From: Pseudomonadota bacterium
GTDB taxonomy: Bacteria > Pseudomonadota > Gammaproteobacteria > Steroidobacterales > Steroidobacteraceae
Reading direction: 5' to 3'
DNA: 38,711 nt
Assembly: GCA_025360865.1 (NCBI GenBank)
Contig: JANYBG010000254.1
Location: 1 to 38,711 of the forward strand
In this document: piece by piece, positions 26,587 to 34,378 of the stretch
How positions within the stretch are numbered: the stretch's first letter is position 1
Layout of the letters: every line of letters starts with the position of its first letter
Notes under the pieces: generated by a model
What the model saw: only the letters and a program-made list of their open reading frames with translations
Databases searched by the model: none
Told to the model about the DNA's origin: nothing
Position numbers and translations under genes: made by a program

Positions 26587-27606
26587 ATGCGAGATATTGT
26601 GAAGGTCACCACCGATTCACTCGCGACCCACTTGACCGAGCGGCTGGCGCCGGCGTACCTCGTTTCCGGTGATGAGCCCCTGCTCACCGGTGAGGCCGCG
26701 GATGCCATTCGCGCCAGCGCGCGCGTCGCGGGCTTCACCGAGCGCGAGGTGCACTTCATCGAACGCCCCGCTGACTGGGACGACGTGCGCGCCTCGGGGG
26801 CAAACATGTCGTTGTTCGGTTCGCGCCGGGTGGTCGAGATCCGCATGCGCAGTGGCAAGGCCGGGGTCGCCGGCGGTGCCGCGCTTACCGCGCTCCTCAA
26901 GGCCAAGGATGCCGATACTTTGTATCTGATACTCACCCCTCGGCTTGACCGCGATGCCCAGGGTTCCGAGTGGGTGCGCGCGCTGGAGGCGAACGGCGCG
27001 TGGGTGCAGGCGTGGCCGGTCGACGCGCAACGTCTGGTCGGCTGGTTGAAGGGCCGCGCGCGCAAGCTCGGCATGGAGGCGAGTGAGGATGCCCTGCAAC
27101 TACTGGCCTCGCGCACCGAAGGGAACCTGCTCGCGGCGCACCAGGAACTGGCCAAGCTCGTGCTGCTGGCGGATGGCAACCGCATCACCCTTGAGACCGT
27201 GCTCGCGAGTGTCGCTGACAGCGCGCGCTACGACGTCTTCCAGCTGGGCGACTCGGTGCTCGCGGGGGAGGCGCCGCGAGCGCTGCGCATGCTGGCGGGC
27301 CTGCGGGCCGAAGGCACTGAACCCACGCTCGTGTTGTGGGCGCTGACCAAGGCACTGCGGGACGTTTGGAATTCACAGTCCGGCGACACGAGTCGCCCGC
27401 CGGCATGGAAGCGACAGAGCGCGGCGCTCGCCCAGGCGCAGCGGCGCGCGCCGCGACTCGCGTTCGGGTCGCTCACACGCCGGGCCAGCCGCGCCGACCG
27501 CATGATCAAGGGCCGCCTCCCCGGCGATGCGTGGGACGAGCTCGCGCTGCTCGCGGGGGACCTCTGCGCGCAACCGGCCATGCCCCGGCTCAAGGTGGGG
27601 CGATAG
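26587..27606 (+). CDS. holA: DNA polymerase III subunit delta
   Basis: Clamp-loader subunit that opens the beta sliding clamp. The 339 residues agree with the family (343 in E. coli). The N-terminal region has AYLVSGDEPLLTGEAADAIRA, which carries the clamp-binding side. The middle has AQRLVGWLKGRARKLGMEASEDALQLLASRTEGNLLAAHQELAKL, and the collar region is C-terminal. The ATG at 26587 has no strong ribosome binding site; the in-frame GTG at 26599 is a possible alternative start. Position before nadD-rsfS-rlmH is conserved in gammaproteobacteria. Confidence 0.92.
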   Translation: MRDIVKVTTDSLATHLTERLAPAYLVSGDEPLLTGEAADAIRASARVAGFTEREVHFIERPADWDDVRASGANMSLFGSRRVVEIRMRSGKAGVAGGAALTALLKAKDADTLYLILTPRLDRDAQGSEWVRALEANGAWVQAWPVDAQRLVGWLKGRARKLGMEASEDALQLLASRTEGNLLAAHQELAKLVLLADGNRITLETVLASVADSARYDVFQLGDSVLAGEAPRALRMLAGLRAEGTEPTLVLWALTKALRDVWNSQSGDTSRPPAWKRQSAALAQAQRRAPRLAFGSLTRRASRADRMIKGRLPGDAWDELALLAGDLCAQPAMPRLKVGR

Positions 27607-27610
27607 GCGA

Positions 27611-28267
27611 ATGCAACCCATCGGAATTTTTGGTGGCACGTTCGATCCGATTCACTGCGGTCACCTGCGTACGGCGTTCGAGCTGTGGCAGGAACTGCGG
27701 TTGGCCGAGGTGCGCCTTCTGCCAGCGGGCACGCCGCCGCACCGCGATCAGCTGTGTGCGAGCCCGGAGCTGCGGCTGCGGATGGTGCGCGCCGCCGTGG
27801 TGGACCAGCCGAATTTTGTCGTTGATGATCGCGAAGTGCGCCGCACGGGCCCGTCCTATTCGGTGGACACACTGACGCAGCTGCGCGCGGAATTCCCGGA
27901 TCGCTCGCTGTGCCTGCTGCTCGGGATGGACGCTTTCCTGGGCTTGCCCCATTGGCATCGTTGGCGCGAGCTGCTCAACCTCGGTCATATCGTCGTGGCG
28001 CACCGTCCGGGCTGGCGTGCCCCGACAACGGGGCCGCTGGGCGAGGTCATGGTCGACCACGGCACCGGTGCCATCCGTGACCTGCACACCCGGCTCGCCG
28101 GCTGCATCTACGTGCACGCCGGCACGCAGCTGGAAATATCCTCGACCGACCTGCGCTCCTTGCTGGAGGCCGGCCGGGACCCGCGCTACCTCGTACCCGA
28201 GGAGGTGCGCGAGATCATCCTCCAGACGAGGTGCTATGCTTCGCCGCAGGATCCGAAACTCTTGTGA
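27611..28267 (+). CDS. nadD: Nicotinate-nucleotide adenylyltransferase NadD
   Basis: Cytoplasmic enzyme of NAD synthesis that joins nicotinate mononucleotide and ATP to deamido-NAD. The 218-residue protein starts MQPIGIFGGTFDPIHCGHLR, with the HxGH nucleotidyltransferase motif. It carries PPHRDQL, TGPSYSVDTL, LLLGMDAF and the final motif ISSTDLRSLL. The ATG is four bases after the holA stop. The TGA overlaps a possible rsfS ATG by one base. Earlier in-frame starts would fall inside holA and add no homology. Confidence 0.95.
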   Translation: MQPIGIFGGTFDPIHCGHLRTAFELWQELRLAEVRLLPAGTPPHRDQLCASPELRLRMVRAAVVDQPNFVVDDREVRRTGPSYSVDTLTQLRAEFPDRSLCLLLGMDAFLGLPHWHRWRELLNLGHIVVAHRPGWRAPTTGPLGEVMVDHGTGAIRDLHTRLAGCIYVHAGTQLEISSTDLRSLLEAGRDPRYLVPEEVREIILQTRCYASPQDPKLL

Positions 28268-28761
28268 TGACCGCCTTTCAGGAGAATTCACTTAAGCACA
28301 TGACTACCCGCAAACGCCTGCGCCCCCCGGAAGAGCGCGCCTCGCCACTGCAGCGGATCGTATCGAGCGCGCTAGAGGACATGAAAGCCGTGAATGTCAG
28401 GGTGCTGGATGTGCGGGGCCTCACCGACATCGCCGACGCGATGTTCGTCGTGTCCGGCAACTCCGACCGTCACGTGCGCTCCATCGCCGACAATGTCTCG
28501 CAGAAGGCGAAGGCCGCGGGTTTCCGTCCGTTGGGCACCGAAGGTGCCCGTGACGGCGAGTGGGTCCTCGTCGACCTGGGAGATATCCTCGTGCACGTGA
28601 TGCTGCCGCGGGTGCGCGAGTTCTATGGGCTCGAGAACCTGTGGGAAGGCGGCGCGCCGACGGCTCCCCCGGTCAAGACGGCCCGGCCGGCCAGGTCAGC
28701 CACGGCCAAGCCCGCGGCTTCCCGAGCCTCAGCGGCGCGACGGCGGCGCGTCTCCCGCTAA
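28267..28761 (+). CDS. rsfS: Ribosome silencing factor RsfS with basic tail
   Basis: Binds L14 on the large subunit and blocks subunit joining under poor nutrition. The core is LQRIVSSALEDMKAVNVRVLDVRGLTDIADAMFVVSGNSDRHVRSIAD through WVLVDLGDILVHVMLPRVREFYGLENLW in pieces, all typical. The C-terminus carries about 35 extra residues rich in Arg, Ala, Lys and Pro. Two starts are possible: ATG at 28267, coupled to the nadD stop, or ATG at 28300, with AGGAG 15 bases upstream. The first gives 164 residues and the second 153. The E. coli protein has 105. Confidence 0.9.
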   Translation: MTAFQENSLKHMTTRKRLRPPEERASPLQRIVSSALEDMKAVNVRVLDVRGLTDIADAMFVVSGNSDRHVRSIADNVSQKAKAAGFRPLGTEGARDGEWVLVDLGDILVHVMLPRVREFYGLENLWEGGAPTAPPVKTARPARSATAKPAASRASAARRRRVSR

Positions 28762-28770
28762 CTCCGGCCC

Positions 28771-29241
28771 ATGCGTGTGCGCGTGATCGCCGTGGGTACG
28801 CGCATGCCCGCTTGGGTACGCAGCGCCTGCGAGGACTACCTTCGCCGCCTCGACGCCCACCTGAACGTGAGCATCGTCGAGATCGAGCCGGGCGCGCGCC
28901 CGGCCGGTGGCATGGTGGACAAGGCCATCGCCACCGAGACAAAGCGGCTGCTGACCGTGCTGCGTCCTGGCGAGCATGTCGTGGCGCTCGACGAGCGCGG
29001 AACCCAGTTCTCGACCCGCGAGCTGGCCACCTGGCTGGGATCGCGCAAGCAGGCGGGAGCGGATCTCGCGCTGCTGATCGGCGGCCCGGACGGGTTCGCG
29101 CCCGAAGTCCTCGCCCGCAGCGACGCGCGCTGGTCGCTGTCGAAGCTGACCCTTCCGCACGCGCTGGCGCGCGTCGTTCTGGCCGAGCAGCTATATCGCG
29201 CGCAGAGCATCCTGGCCAATCACCCGTACCATCGCGACTGA
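28771..29241 (+). CDS. rlmH: 23S rRNA (pseudouridine1915-N3)-methyltransferase RlmH
   Basis: SPOUT-fold methyltransferase that modifies pseudouridine 1915 in helix 69 of 23S rRNA on assembled ribosomes. The 156-residue length is nearly that of E. coli (155). The start MRVRVIAVGTRMPAWV, the SAM-binding knot LLIGGPDGFAPEV (near residue 102) and the end HALARVVLAEQLYRAQSILANHPYHRD are family hallmarks. It follows rsfS by nine bases and overlaps maf by one base. The cell-wall genes mrdA-rodA that follow rlmH in E. coli and Pseudomonas are not here. Confidence 0.96.
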   Translation: MRVRVIAVGTRMPAWVRSACEDYLRRLDAHLNVSIVEIEPGARPAGGMVDKAIATETKRLLTVLRPGEHVVALDERGTQFSTRELATWLGSRKQAGADLALLIGGPDGFAPEVLARSDARWSLSKLTLPHALARVVLAEQLYRAQSILANHPYHRD

Positions 29242-29858
29242 TGGAAGCCCAGCAGACCACGCCGCTCCTGTGCCTCGCGTCGGCGTCGCCGCGGCGCCGC
29301 GAACTTTTGGCGCAGATCGGCGTTGCGCACACGACGGCCGTTCCCAACATCGACGAGTCGGCGCTCCCCGGTGAAGCCGCCGCCGACTATGTGAAACGCA
29401 TGGCGCGCGACAAGGCGCTGGCGGCTCGCGGCCGCGCCGGCTCGCTCCCGGTGCTGGCCGCCGATACCATCGTCGTGCTCGATGAGGTCATCTGCGGCAA
29501 GCCCGCCGGCGCCGCCGAGGGAATCGCGATGCTGGAACGGCTCTCCGGTCGCACGCACCGGGTACTGACCGCCGTCGCCCTCGCCCTGGATGGGGCGCTT
29601 CCAGCCTGCCGGCTCAGCGCGAGCGAAGTGACTTTCCGGGTCCTGAGCCATGCCGAGTGCGTGGCCTACTGGGAATCCGGTGAGCCACGCGACAAGGCGG
29701 GCGGTTACGCGGTCCAGGGCAGGGCCGCGCTCTTCATCGAACACCTCGCCGGCAGCTATTCTGGCGTCATGGGACTGCCACTTTTCGAGACCGGTGAGCT
29801 GTTGCGCGCGGCCGGGCTGCCAAGCCTCCTCGGGCCCCAGGGCGGGGGCCGCCCGTGA
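29241..29858 (+). CDS. maf: Maf-family nucleoside triphosphate pyrophosphatase (YhdE type)
   Basis: A 205-residue cytoplasmic enzyme that hydrolyses non-canonical or excess nucleoside triphosphates (dTTP/UTP for the YhdE group) to monophosphates. It begins with the family motif LCLASASPRRRELLAQIG and has the catalytic AADTIVVLDEVICGKP (near residue 73), SGRTHRVLTAVAL, and the KAGGYAVQGRAALFIEHLAGSYSGVMGLPL block in pieces. The ATG shares one base with the rlmH stop. The TGA overlaps the rng GTG (GTGA). The maf-rng pair is conserved. Confidence 0.93.
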   Translation: MEAQQTTPLLCLASASPRRRELLAQIGVAHTTAVPNIDESALPGEAAADYVKRMARDKALAARGRAGSLPVLAADTIVVLDEVICGKPAGAAEGIAMLERLSGRTHRVLTAVALALDGALPACRLSASEVTFRVLSHAECVAYWESGEPRDKAGGYAVQGRAALFIEHLAGSYSGVMGLPLFETGELLRAAGLPSLLGPQGGGRP

Positions 29859-31339
29859 GCATCGAGATTCTGGTGAACGTGGCCCCGCGCGAGATGCGCG
29901 CCGCGATTCTCGAGAACGGCGTCGTTCAGGAGATCTACATCGAGCGCGCCAGCCGGCGCGGACTCGTCAGTAACCTTTACAAGGGCCGCGTATCTCGCGT
30001 GCTCCCGGGCATGCAGGCGGCATTCGTCGAGATCGGCCTGGAGCGGACCGCGTTTCTGCACGCCGCCGACATCGCCAGCAAGTCCGCGGCCGACACCCTC
30101 GTTGGCGCCACCAGCTCAGGCATGCCGGCGGTCGAGGACATACGCCGACTGGTCAACGCCGGCGACGACATCCTCGTGCAGGTCATCAAGGACCCGATGG
30201 GCACCAAGGGCGCGCGCCTGACCACCTTCGTCGCGCTGCCTTCGCGGTACCTCGTCTACATGCCGCGCGGCCACGCGATCGGCGTCTCCGCGCGCATTGA
30301 CGACGAAGGCGAGCGCGCGCGACTGAAGTCGACGCTGACACAGTTGCTGGGCGCAGCCACCGATGGCGGCTACATCATCCGCACCGCGGCCCAGGGCGCC
30401 TCCCTGGAGAGCTTGCGCGAGGACATGCTCTATCTCGCCAAGCTGTGGGAGCACGTGCGCATAAGCGCGCAGCACGCCAGCCCCGGCAGCGTGGTGCACG
30501 AGGACCTGCCGCTTTCGCTGCGCGTGTTGCGTGACGAACTGGCGCGCGGCGTGAGCCGCGTCCTGGTGGACTCCCCGTCCGAGCACGCGCGCATGCGCGA
30601 GTTCGCCTCCGCTTTCATGCCCGAGGCGGCATCGGTGGTGGAGCTGTACGCCGGGCCCCGCCCCATCTTCGATCTCAACGGCGTCGAGGAGGAGATCGTC
30701 AAGGCGCTTGACCGCAAGGTGCCCCTGAAGTCAGGTGGCCACCTGGTGATCGACCAGACGGAGGCGATGACCACCATCGACGTGAACACCGGCGCCTACG
30801 TTGGTCACCGGACGCTCGAGGAGACGATTTTCCGCACGAACCTTGAGGCGACGGTGAGCATCGCGCGGCAGCTGCGGCTGCGTAACCTTGGCGGCATCAT
30901 CATCATCGACTTCATTGACATGCGCGACGAGCCCCATCGGCGGGCCGTGCTCACGGCCTTGGAGCGCGCCCTCGCCGGGGATCGCGCGCAGACGCACATC
31001 GTGAGCCTTTCCCCGCTCGGCCTCGTGGAGATGACCCGCAAGCGCACGCGCGAGAGCCTGGAGCATCTGCTGTGCGAGGCGTGCGCAAGCTGCGAGGGCC
31101 GTGGATTCATCCGCACCGTGGAGACGGTGTGCAACGAGATCTTCCGCGAATTGGTGCGGCAGAGCCGCCAGTTCGCCAGTCGCGAGCTGCTGATACTCGC
31201 GCACCAGGATGTGGTGGACCGGCTCCTCGACGAGGAATCCGCGACGATGGGCGAGCTGGAAGCCCAAGTTGGACGCCCGATCCGCCTGCAGGTGGAGGCG
31301 CTCTACGGCGTCGACCAGTACGACGTCGTGCTGGTATAG
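29855..31339 (+). CDS. rng: Ribonuclease G
   Basis: Endoribonuclease of the RNase E/G family, which matures the 5' end of 16S rRNA and takes part in mRNA decay; cytoplasmic. The 494-residue length is near the 489 of E. coli. It starts with GTG overlapping the maf stop. The N-terminal part includes an S1 domain (SNLYKGRVSRVLPGMQAAFVEIGLERTAFLH). The DNase I-like catalytic region has TTIDVNTGAYVG and GGIIIIDFIDM with the metal-binding Asp residues. The Cys motif CEACASCEGRG near residue 410 corresponds to the Zn-link. The long disordered tail of RNase E is absent. Confidence 0.95.
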   Translation: MSIEILVNVAPREMRAAILENGVVQEIYIERASRRGLVSNLYKGRVSRVLPGMQAAFVEIGLERTAFLHAADIASKSAADTLVGATSSGMPAVEDIRRLVNAGDDILVQVIKDPMGTKGARLTTFVALPSRYLVYMPRGHAIGVSARIDDEGERARLKSTLTQLLGAATDGGYIIRTAAQGASLESLREDMLYLAKLWEHVRISAQHASPGSVVHEDLPLSLRVLRDELARGVSRVLVDSPSEHARMREFASAFMPEAASVVELYAGPRPIFDLNGVEEEIVKALDRKVPLKSGGHLVIDQTEAMTTIDVNTGAYVGHRTLEETIFRTNLEATVSIARQLRLRNLGGIIIIDFIDMRDEPHRRAVLTALERALAGDRAQTHIVSLSPLGLVEMTRKRTRESLEHLLCEACASCEGRGFIRTVETVCNEIFRELVRQSRQFASRELLILAHQDVVDRLLDEESATMGELEAQVGRPIRLQVEALYGVDQYDVVLV

Positions 31340-31510
31340 GAGCCGGGCGCGCACCCGGCCGATCGACCGTGGCCGGCCTCTTGTATCCCCGGAAATCGGC
31401 CTCCATATGTAACGCGGGAGCCGCGCCCCGGATCAAGTCGCGTTTGCGGGGCGCGTGGGACCACCCCATAGTGGAGCCCGCGCACTGAACCCCTGAGGGC
31501 GATGTAGAAC
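31340..31510. other. Spacer where yhdP would be expected
   Basis: 171 bases between rng and the nitrilase gene. In many gammaproteobacteria the very long gene yhdP lies here. I see no credible coding remnant, only GCCGGG / CCCGGC (31342-31359) as a short inverted repeat without a T-run, and a weak promoter-like pair near 31445-31475. Confidence 0.5.
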
Positions 31511-32341
31511 ATGAAGCTCGCGGCCTTGCAGATGACCTCCGGACCGGACGTGACGGCGAACCTGGAGCAGGCGCGTGTTCTGCTCGAGGAGGCGGCCGCC
31601 CTCGGCGCGCGCTTGGCGGCGCTGCCGGAGAACTTCTCGTTCATGGGGCTGAAGGACGCCGACAAGCGCGCTGTCGTCGAGAGTGACGGCGTCGGCCCCG
31701 TCCAGGACTTCCTCGCGGCCAGCGCCCGGCGCCTGGGACTGTGGATCATCGGCGGGACAGTGCCGCTGCGCGCGGGCGCGGACGGACGCGTGGCCGCGGC
31801 ATCGCTCGTGTATGACGCGGACGGCAACCGGGTCGCCCGCTACGACAAGATTCACCTGTTTGATGTCGACCTGCCCGAACGCGCGGAGAGCTATCGCGAG
31901 TCGGCGCATGTGGCCCCGGGAGCGCGGGCGGTGGTCCTCCACACCCCGATGGGCCGGCTTGGGCTATCCGTGTGCTACGACATCCGCTTTCCGGAGCTGT
32001 ACCGGTACCTGAGCGCGCAGGGCGCGCAGATAATCGCGATCCCTTCGGCATTCACCAGCCCCACCGGACGGGCGCACTGGGAGACGCTGCTGCGGGCGCG
32101 GGCGATCGAGAATCTCTGCTATGTTATCGCGCCGGCGCAATCCGGATTCCATCCGAACGGGCGCGAAACCTACGGCGACAGCATGATCGTCGACTTCTGG
32201 GGCCGCATCCTCAAGCGCGTGCCGCGCGGGCGCGGTTGCGCCGTCGCGACGGCTGATCTGGCAAGCCAGGCCAGCGTGCGCAAGTCATTCCCGGCACTCG
32301 CACACCGGACTTTTTCCGAAGGAACCTCCGCTCATGAATGA
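31511..32341 (+). CDS. Carbon-nitrogen hydrolase (nitrilase family, Nit-like)
   Basis: A 276-residue cytoplasmic amidase of the nitrilase superfamily. The Glu-Lys-Cys set is visible: Glu in [10 protein letters not shown], Lys in [11 protein letters not shown] and Cys in [13 protein letters not shown]. The block [22 protein letters not shown] is typical of the Nit1/Nit2 group. That group includes deaminated-glutathione amidases, so repair of deaminated glutathione is the best guess. GAGGG lies about 11 bases before the ATG. The stop overlaps the tldD start by eight bases, which suggests coupled translation; a Nit gene next to tldD is common in this class. Confidence 0.9.
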   Translation: MKLAALQMTSGPDVTANLEQARVLLEEAAALGARLAALPENFSFMGLKDADKRAVVESDGVGPVQDFLAASARRLGLWIIGGTVPLRAGADGRVAAASLVYDADGNRVARYDKIHLFDVDLPERAESYRESAHVAPGARAVVLHTPMGRLGLSVCYDIRFPELYRYLSAQGAQIIAIPSAFTSPTGRAHWETLLRARAIENLCYVIAPAQSGFHPNGRETYGDSMIVDFWGRILKRVPRGRGCAVATADLASQASVRKSFPALAHRTFSEGTSAHE

Positions 32342-33788
32342 AGTGGCCACGATCGACCCGCTCAAGCTCGCCCGCGATCTGATACTTAGCCCCAGCGGCC
32401 TGGACGATCGCCGACTCGATCAGATCTTTGGCGAGGTCCTCGCGCATTCGGTCGACTTCGCCGACTTGTACTTCCAGCTGTCCCACCAGGAGTCGTGGTC
32501 GCTCGAGGACGGAATCGTCAAGGACGGCAGTGCCAGCATCGAGCAGGGCGTCGGCGTGCGGGCGCTCGCCGGCGAGAAGACCGGCTTCGCCTATTCCGAT
32601 GAGATCGTGCTGCCAGCGCTCGAGGAAGCGTCGCGCGCGGCGCGCGCGATCGCCGCGCAGGGCGTCGACCGGCAGGTCAGCGCCTGGCGCGCCAAGGCCG
32701 GGCATCGCCTTTACCTCCCCGCGGACCCCGCCACGACACTGGCGACCCAGGACAAGGTCGCCTGGCTTGAGCGCGTGGACCGCGAGGCGCGCAAGACCGA
32801 TGCGCGCGTGGTGCATGTCACGGCGAGCCTGGTCGCGGTGCAGGAACTCGTGCTGATCGCCACCAGCGACGGGGAACTCGCCGCGGACGTGCGCCCCCTC
32901 GTGCGCTTCAATGTCTCGGTACTCGTCGAACAGGGCGGTCGGCGCGAGCAGGGCTACGCCGGCTGCGGTGGACGCTTCTCGCTGGCCGAGCTAGTGGCGG
33001 GTGAGCGCCCGCTGGAACTGGCGCGCGAGGCCGTGCGCCAGGGACTCGTGAACCTGGAGGCGCGGCCCGCACCGGCTGGAACGATGACGGTCGTGCTGGG
33101 CCCGGGCTGGCCTGGCATCCTGCTGCACGAGGCGATTGGCCACGGGTTGGAGGGAGACTTCAACCGCAAGGGAACTTCCGCCTTCGCCAACCGCGTCGGC
33201 GAGCGCGTAGCCGCCGCCGAGTGCACGGTCGTGGACGACGGGACTCTCTCGCGCCGGCGTGGCTCGCTTAACATCGACGACGAGGGCACGCAGACCCAGT
33301 GCACGACGTTGATCGAGAATGGAGTGCTGCGCGGCTACATGCAGGATCGCCTCAACGCGCGCCTCATGGGCGTGCAACCCACCGGCAACGGGCGGCGCGA
33401 ATCCTTCGCGCACATGACGCTGCCGCGCATGACCAATACTTACATGCTCCCAGGCCCGCACGCTCCCGAGGATATCATCCGTTCGGTCGATCGTGGCATC
33501 TACGCGGTCAACTTCGGCGGCGGCCAGGTCGATATCACCTCCGGGAAGTTCGTCTTCTCCGCCAGCGAGGCGTACGAGATCGTCAATGGGCGCGTTGGCG
33601 CGCCGCTCAAGGGAGCGACTTTGATCGGCAACGGACCGGACGTGCTCACGCGCGTGTCTATGGTCGGCAACGACCTGAAGCTCGACGATGGCATCGGCAC
33701 CTGTGGCACGGATGGACAGAGCGTGCCGGTGGGCGTCGGCCAGCCGACGCTGAAGATAGACGGCCTGACCGTCGGTGGCACGGCCTGA
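32334..33788 (+). CDS. tldD: Metalloprotease subunit TldD
   Basis: Cytoplasmic partner of TldE/PmbA. The heterodimer degrades unfolded small proteins and peptides, such as the CcdA antitoxin and the microcin B17 leader in E. coli. The 484 residues agree with 481 in E. coli. The zinc motif is [11 protein letters not shown] (near residue 265), with further conserved segments [23 protein letters not shown], and [18 protein letters not shown] with the conserved Cys near the C-terminus. AAGGA precedes the ATG by ten bases. Its partner pmbA is at the right end of the window. Confidence 0.97.
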   Translation: MNEVATIDPLKLARDLILSPSGLDDRRLDQIFGEVLAHSVDFADLYFQLSHQESWSLEDGIVKDGSASIEQGVGVRALAGEKTGFAYSDEIVLPALEEASRAARAIAAQGVDRQVSAWRAKAGHRLYLPADPATTLATQDKVAWLERVDREARKTDARVVHVTASLVAVQELVLIATSDGELAADVRPLVRFNVSVLVEQGGRREQGYAGCGGRFSLAELVAGERPLELAREAVRQGLVNLEARPAPAGTMTVVLGPGWPGILLHEAIGHGLEGDFNRKGTSAFANRVGERVAAAECTVVDDGTLSRRRGSLNIDDEGTQTQCTTLIENGVLRGYMQDRLNARLMGVQPTGNGRRESFAHMTLPRMTNTYMLPGPHAPEDIIRSVDRGIYAVNFGGGQVDITSGKFVFSASEAYEIVNGRVGAPLKGATLIGNGPDVLTRVSMVGNDLKLDDGIGTCGTDGQSVPVGVGQPTLKIDGLTVGGTA

Positions 33789-33907
33789 ATTCGCGCCGCC
33801 GCGACATAATCCCGGTCGATCTCGAAGCTGTGATTCTCCACACGCAACGGCCGCGGCCGACTCCGTAACGTGCATCGGTCGAGAACGAATAACGCCGAGG
33901 GTTTCCG

Positions 33908-34069
33908 ATGCAGTTCGAAGACACGATTGAGGCTCCCCAGCTCAGGTTGCCCGCGGACCTGGTGGCCGAAGTCAGAAGCCGCTACAAGGGGGGCGCCACG
34001 GACTTCCGCGTGGAGGGCTGGAAGCCTTCCCTGATGGAGCGGGTCCTGAAGGTATTCGGCCTCAGCTGA
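33908..34069 (+). CDS. Small hypothetical protein, 53 residues
   Basis: A short open frame with ATG at 33908 and GAGGG about six bases upstream, ending TGA at 34067-34069. The product starts MQFEDTIEAPQLRLPADLV and ends MERVLKVFGLS. It is charged and mixed in composition, without a membrane helix or signal peptide. I recognise no family. The good ribosome binding site and the lack of any other gene over 33789-34134 favour a real gene. The stop lies in a perfect 14-base palindrome (34059-34072). Confidence 0.55.
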   Translation: MQFEDTIEAPQLRLPADLVAEVRSRYKGGATDFRVEGWKPSLMERVLKVFGLS

Positions 34070-34134
34070 GGCGTCCTGGGCGAACCTCAGCCCAGTCGTA
34101 TCCAACACCCGGTGGTCGCGCTAGGATGCGGCAA

Positions 34135-34374
34135 ATGCCGCAGTTCTCGCGTCCCGTCTATGCAGGCCTGCCCTGGTTATACATAACCGGGGGGCTGGCT
34201 ATTCTGGTCGGAAGCTACCTCGTGGCCGCCCACGGGGTGATCAGCCTGCTCGCGGGGATTCTCGGGCTGCTCTGCCTGCTGGGCGGAGTGGTGGTGCTGC
34301 TGCGGCGCCGCGACTACCGGGAACTGCGCTCGCAGTATCCGGAGAACCTGAAGACCCGCAACGACGAGCCCTGA
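34135..34374 (+). CDS. Small two-helix membrane protein
   Basis: A 79-residue predicted inner-membrane protein of unknown function. The ATG at 34135 has AGGA eight bases upstream; an ATG at 34126 in the same frame touches that site and would add three residues. Two hydrophobic stretches are clear: WLYITGGLAILVGSYLVA and VISLLAGILGLLCLLGGVVVLL, joined by a short turn. A basic, charged tail (RRRDYRELRSQYPENLKTRNDEP) is likely cytoplasmic. It converges on the AAA-FHA gene with four bases between stops. Confidence 0.7.
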   Translation: MPQFSRPVYAGLPWLYITGGLAILVGSYLVAAHGVISLLAGILGLLCLLGGVVVLLRRRDYRELRSQYPENLKTRNDEP

Positions 34375-34378
34375 AGGG

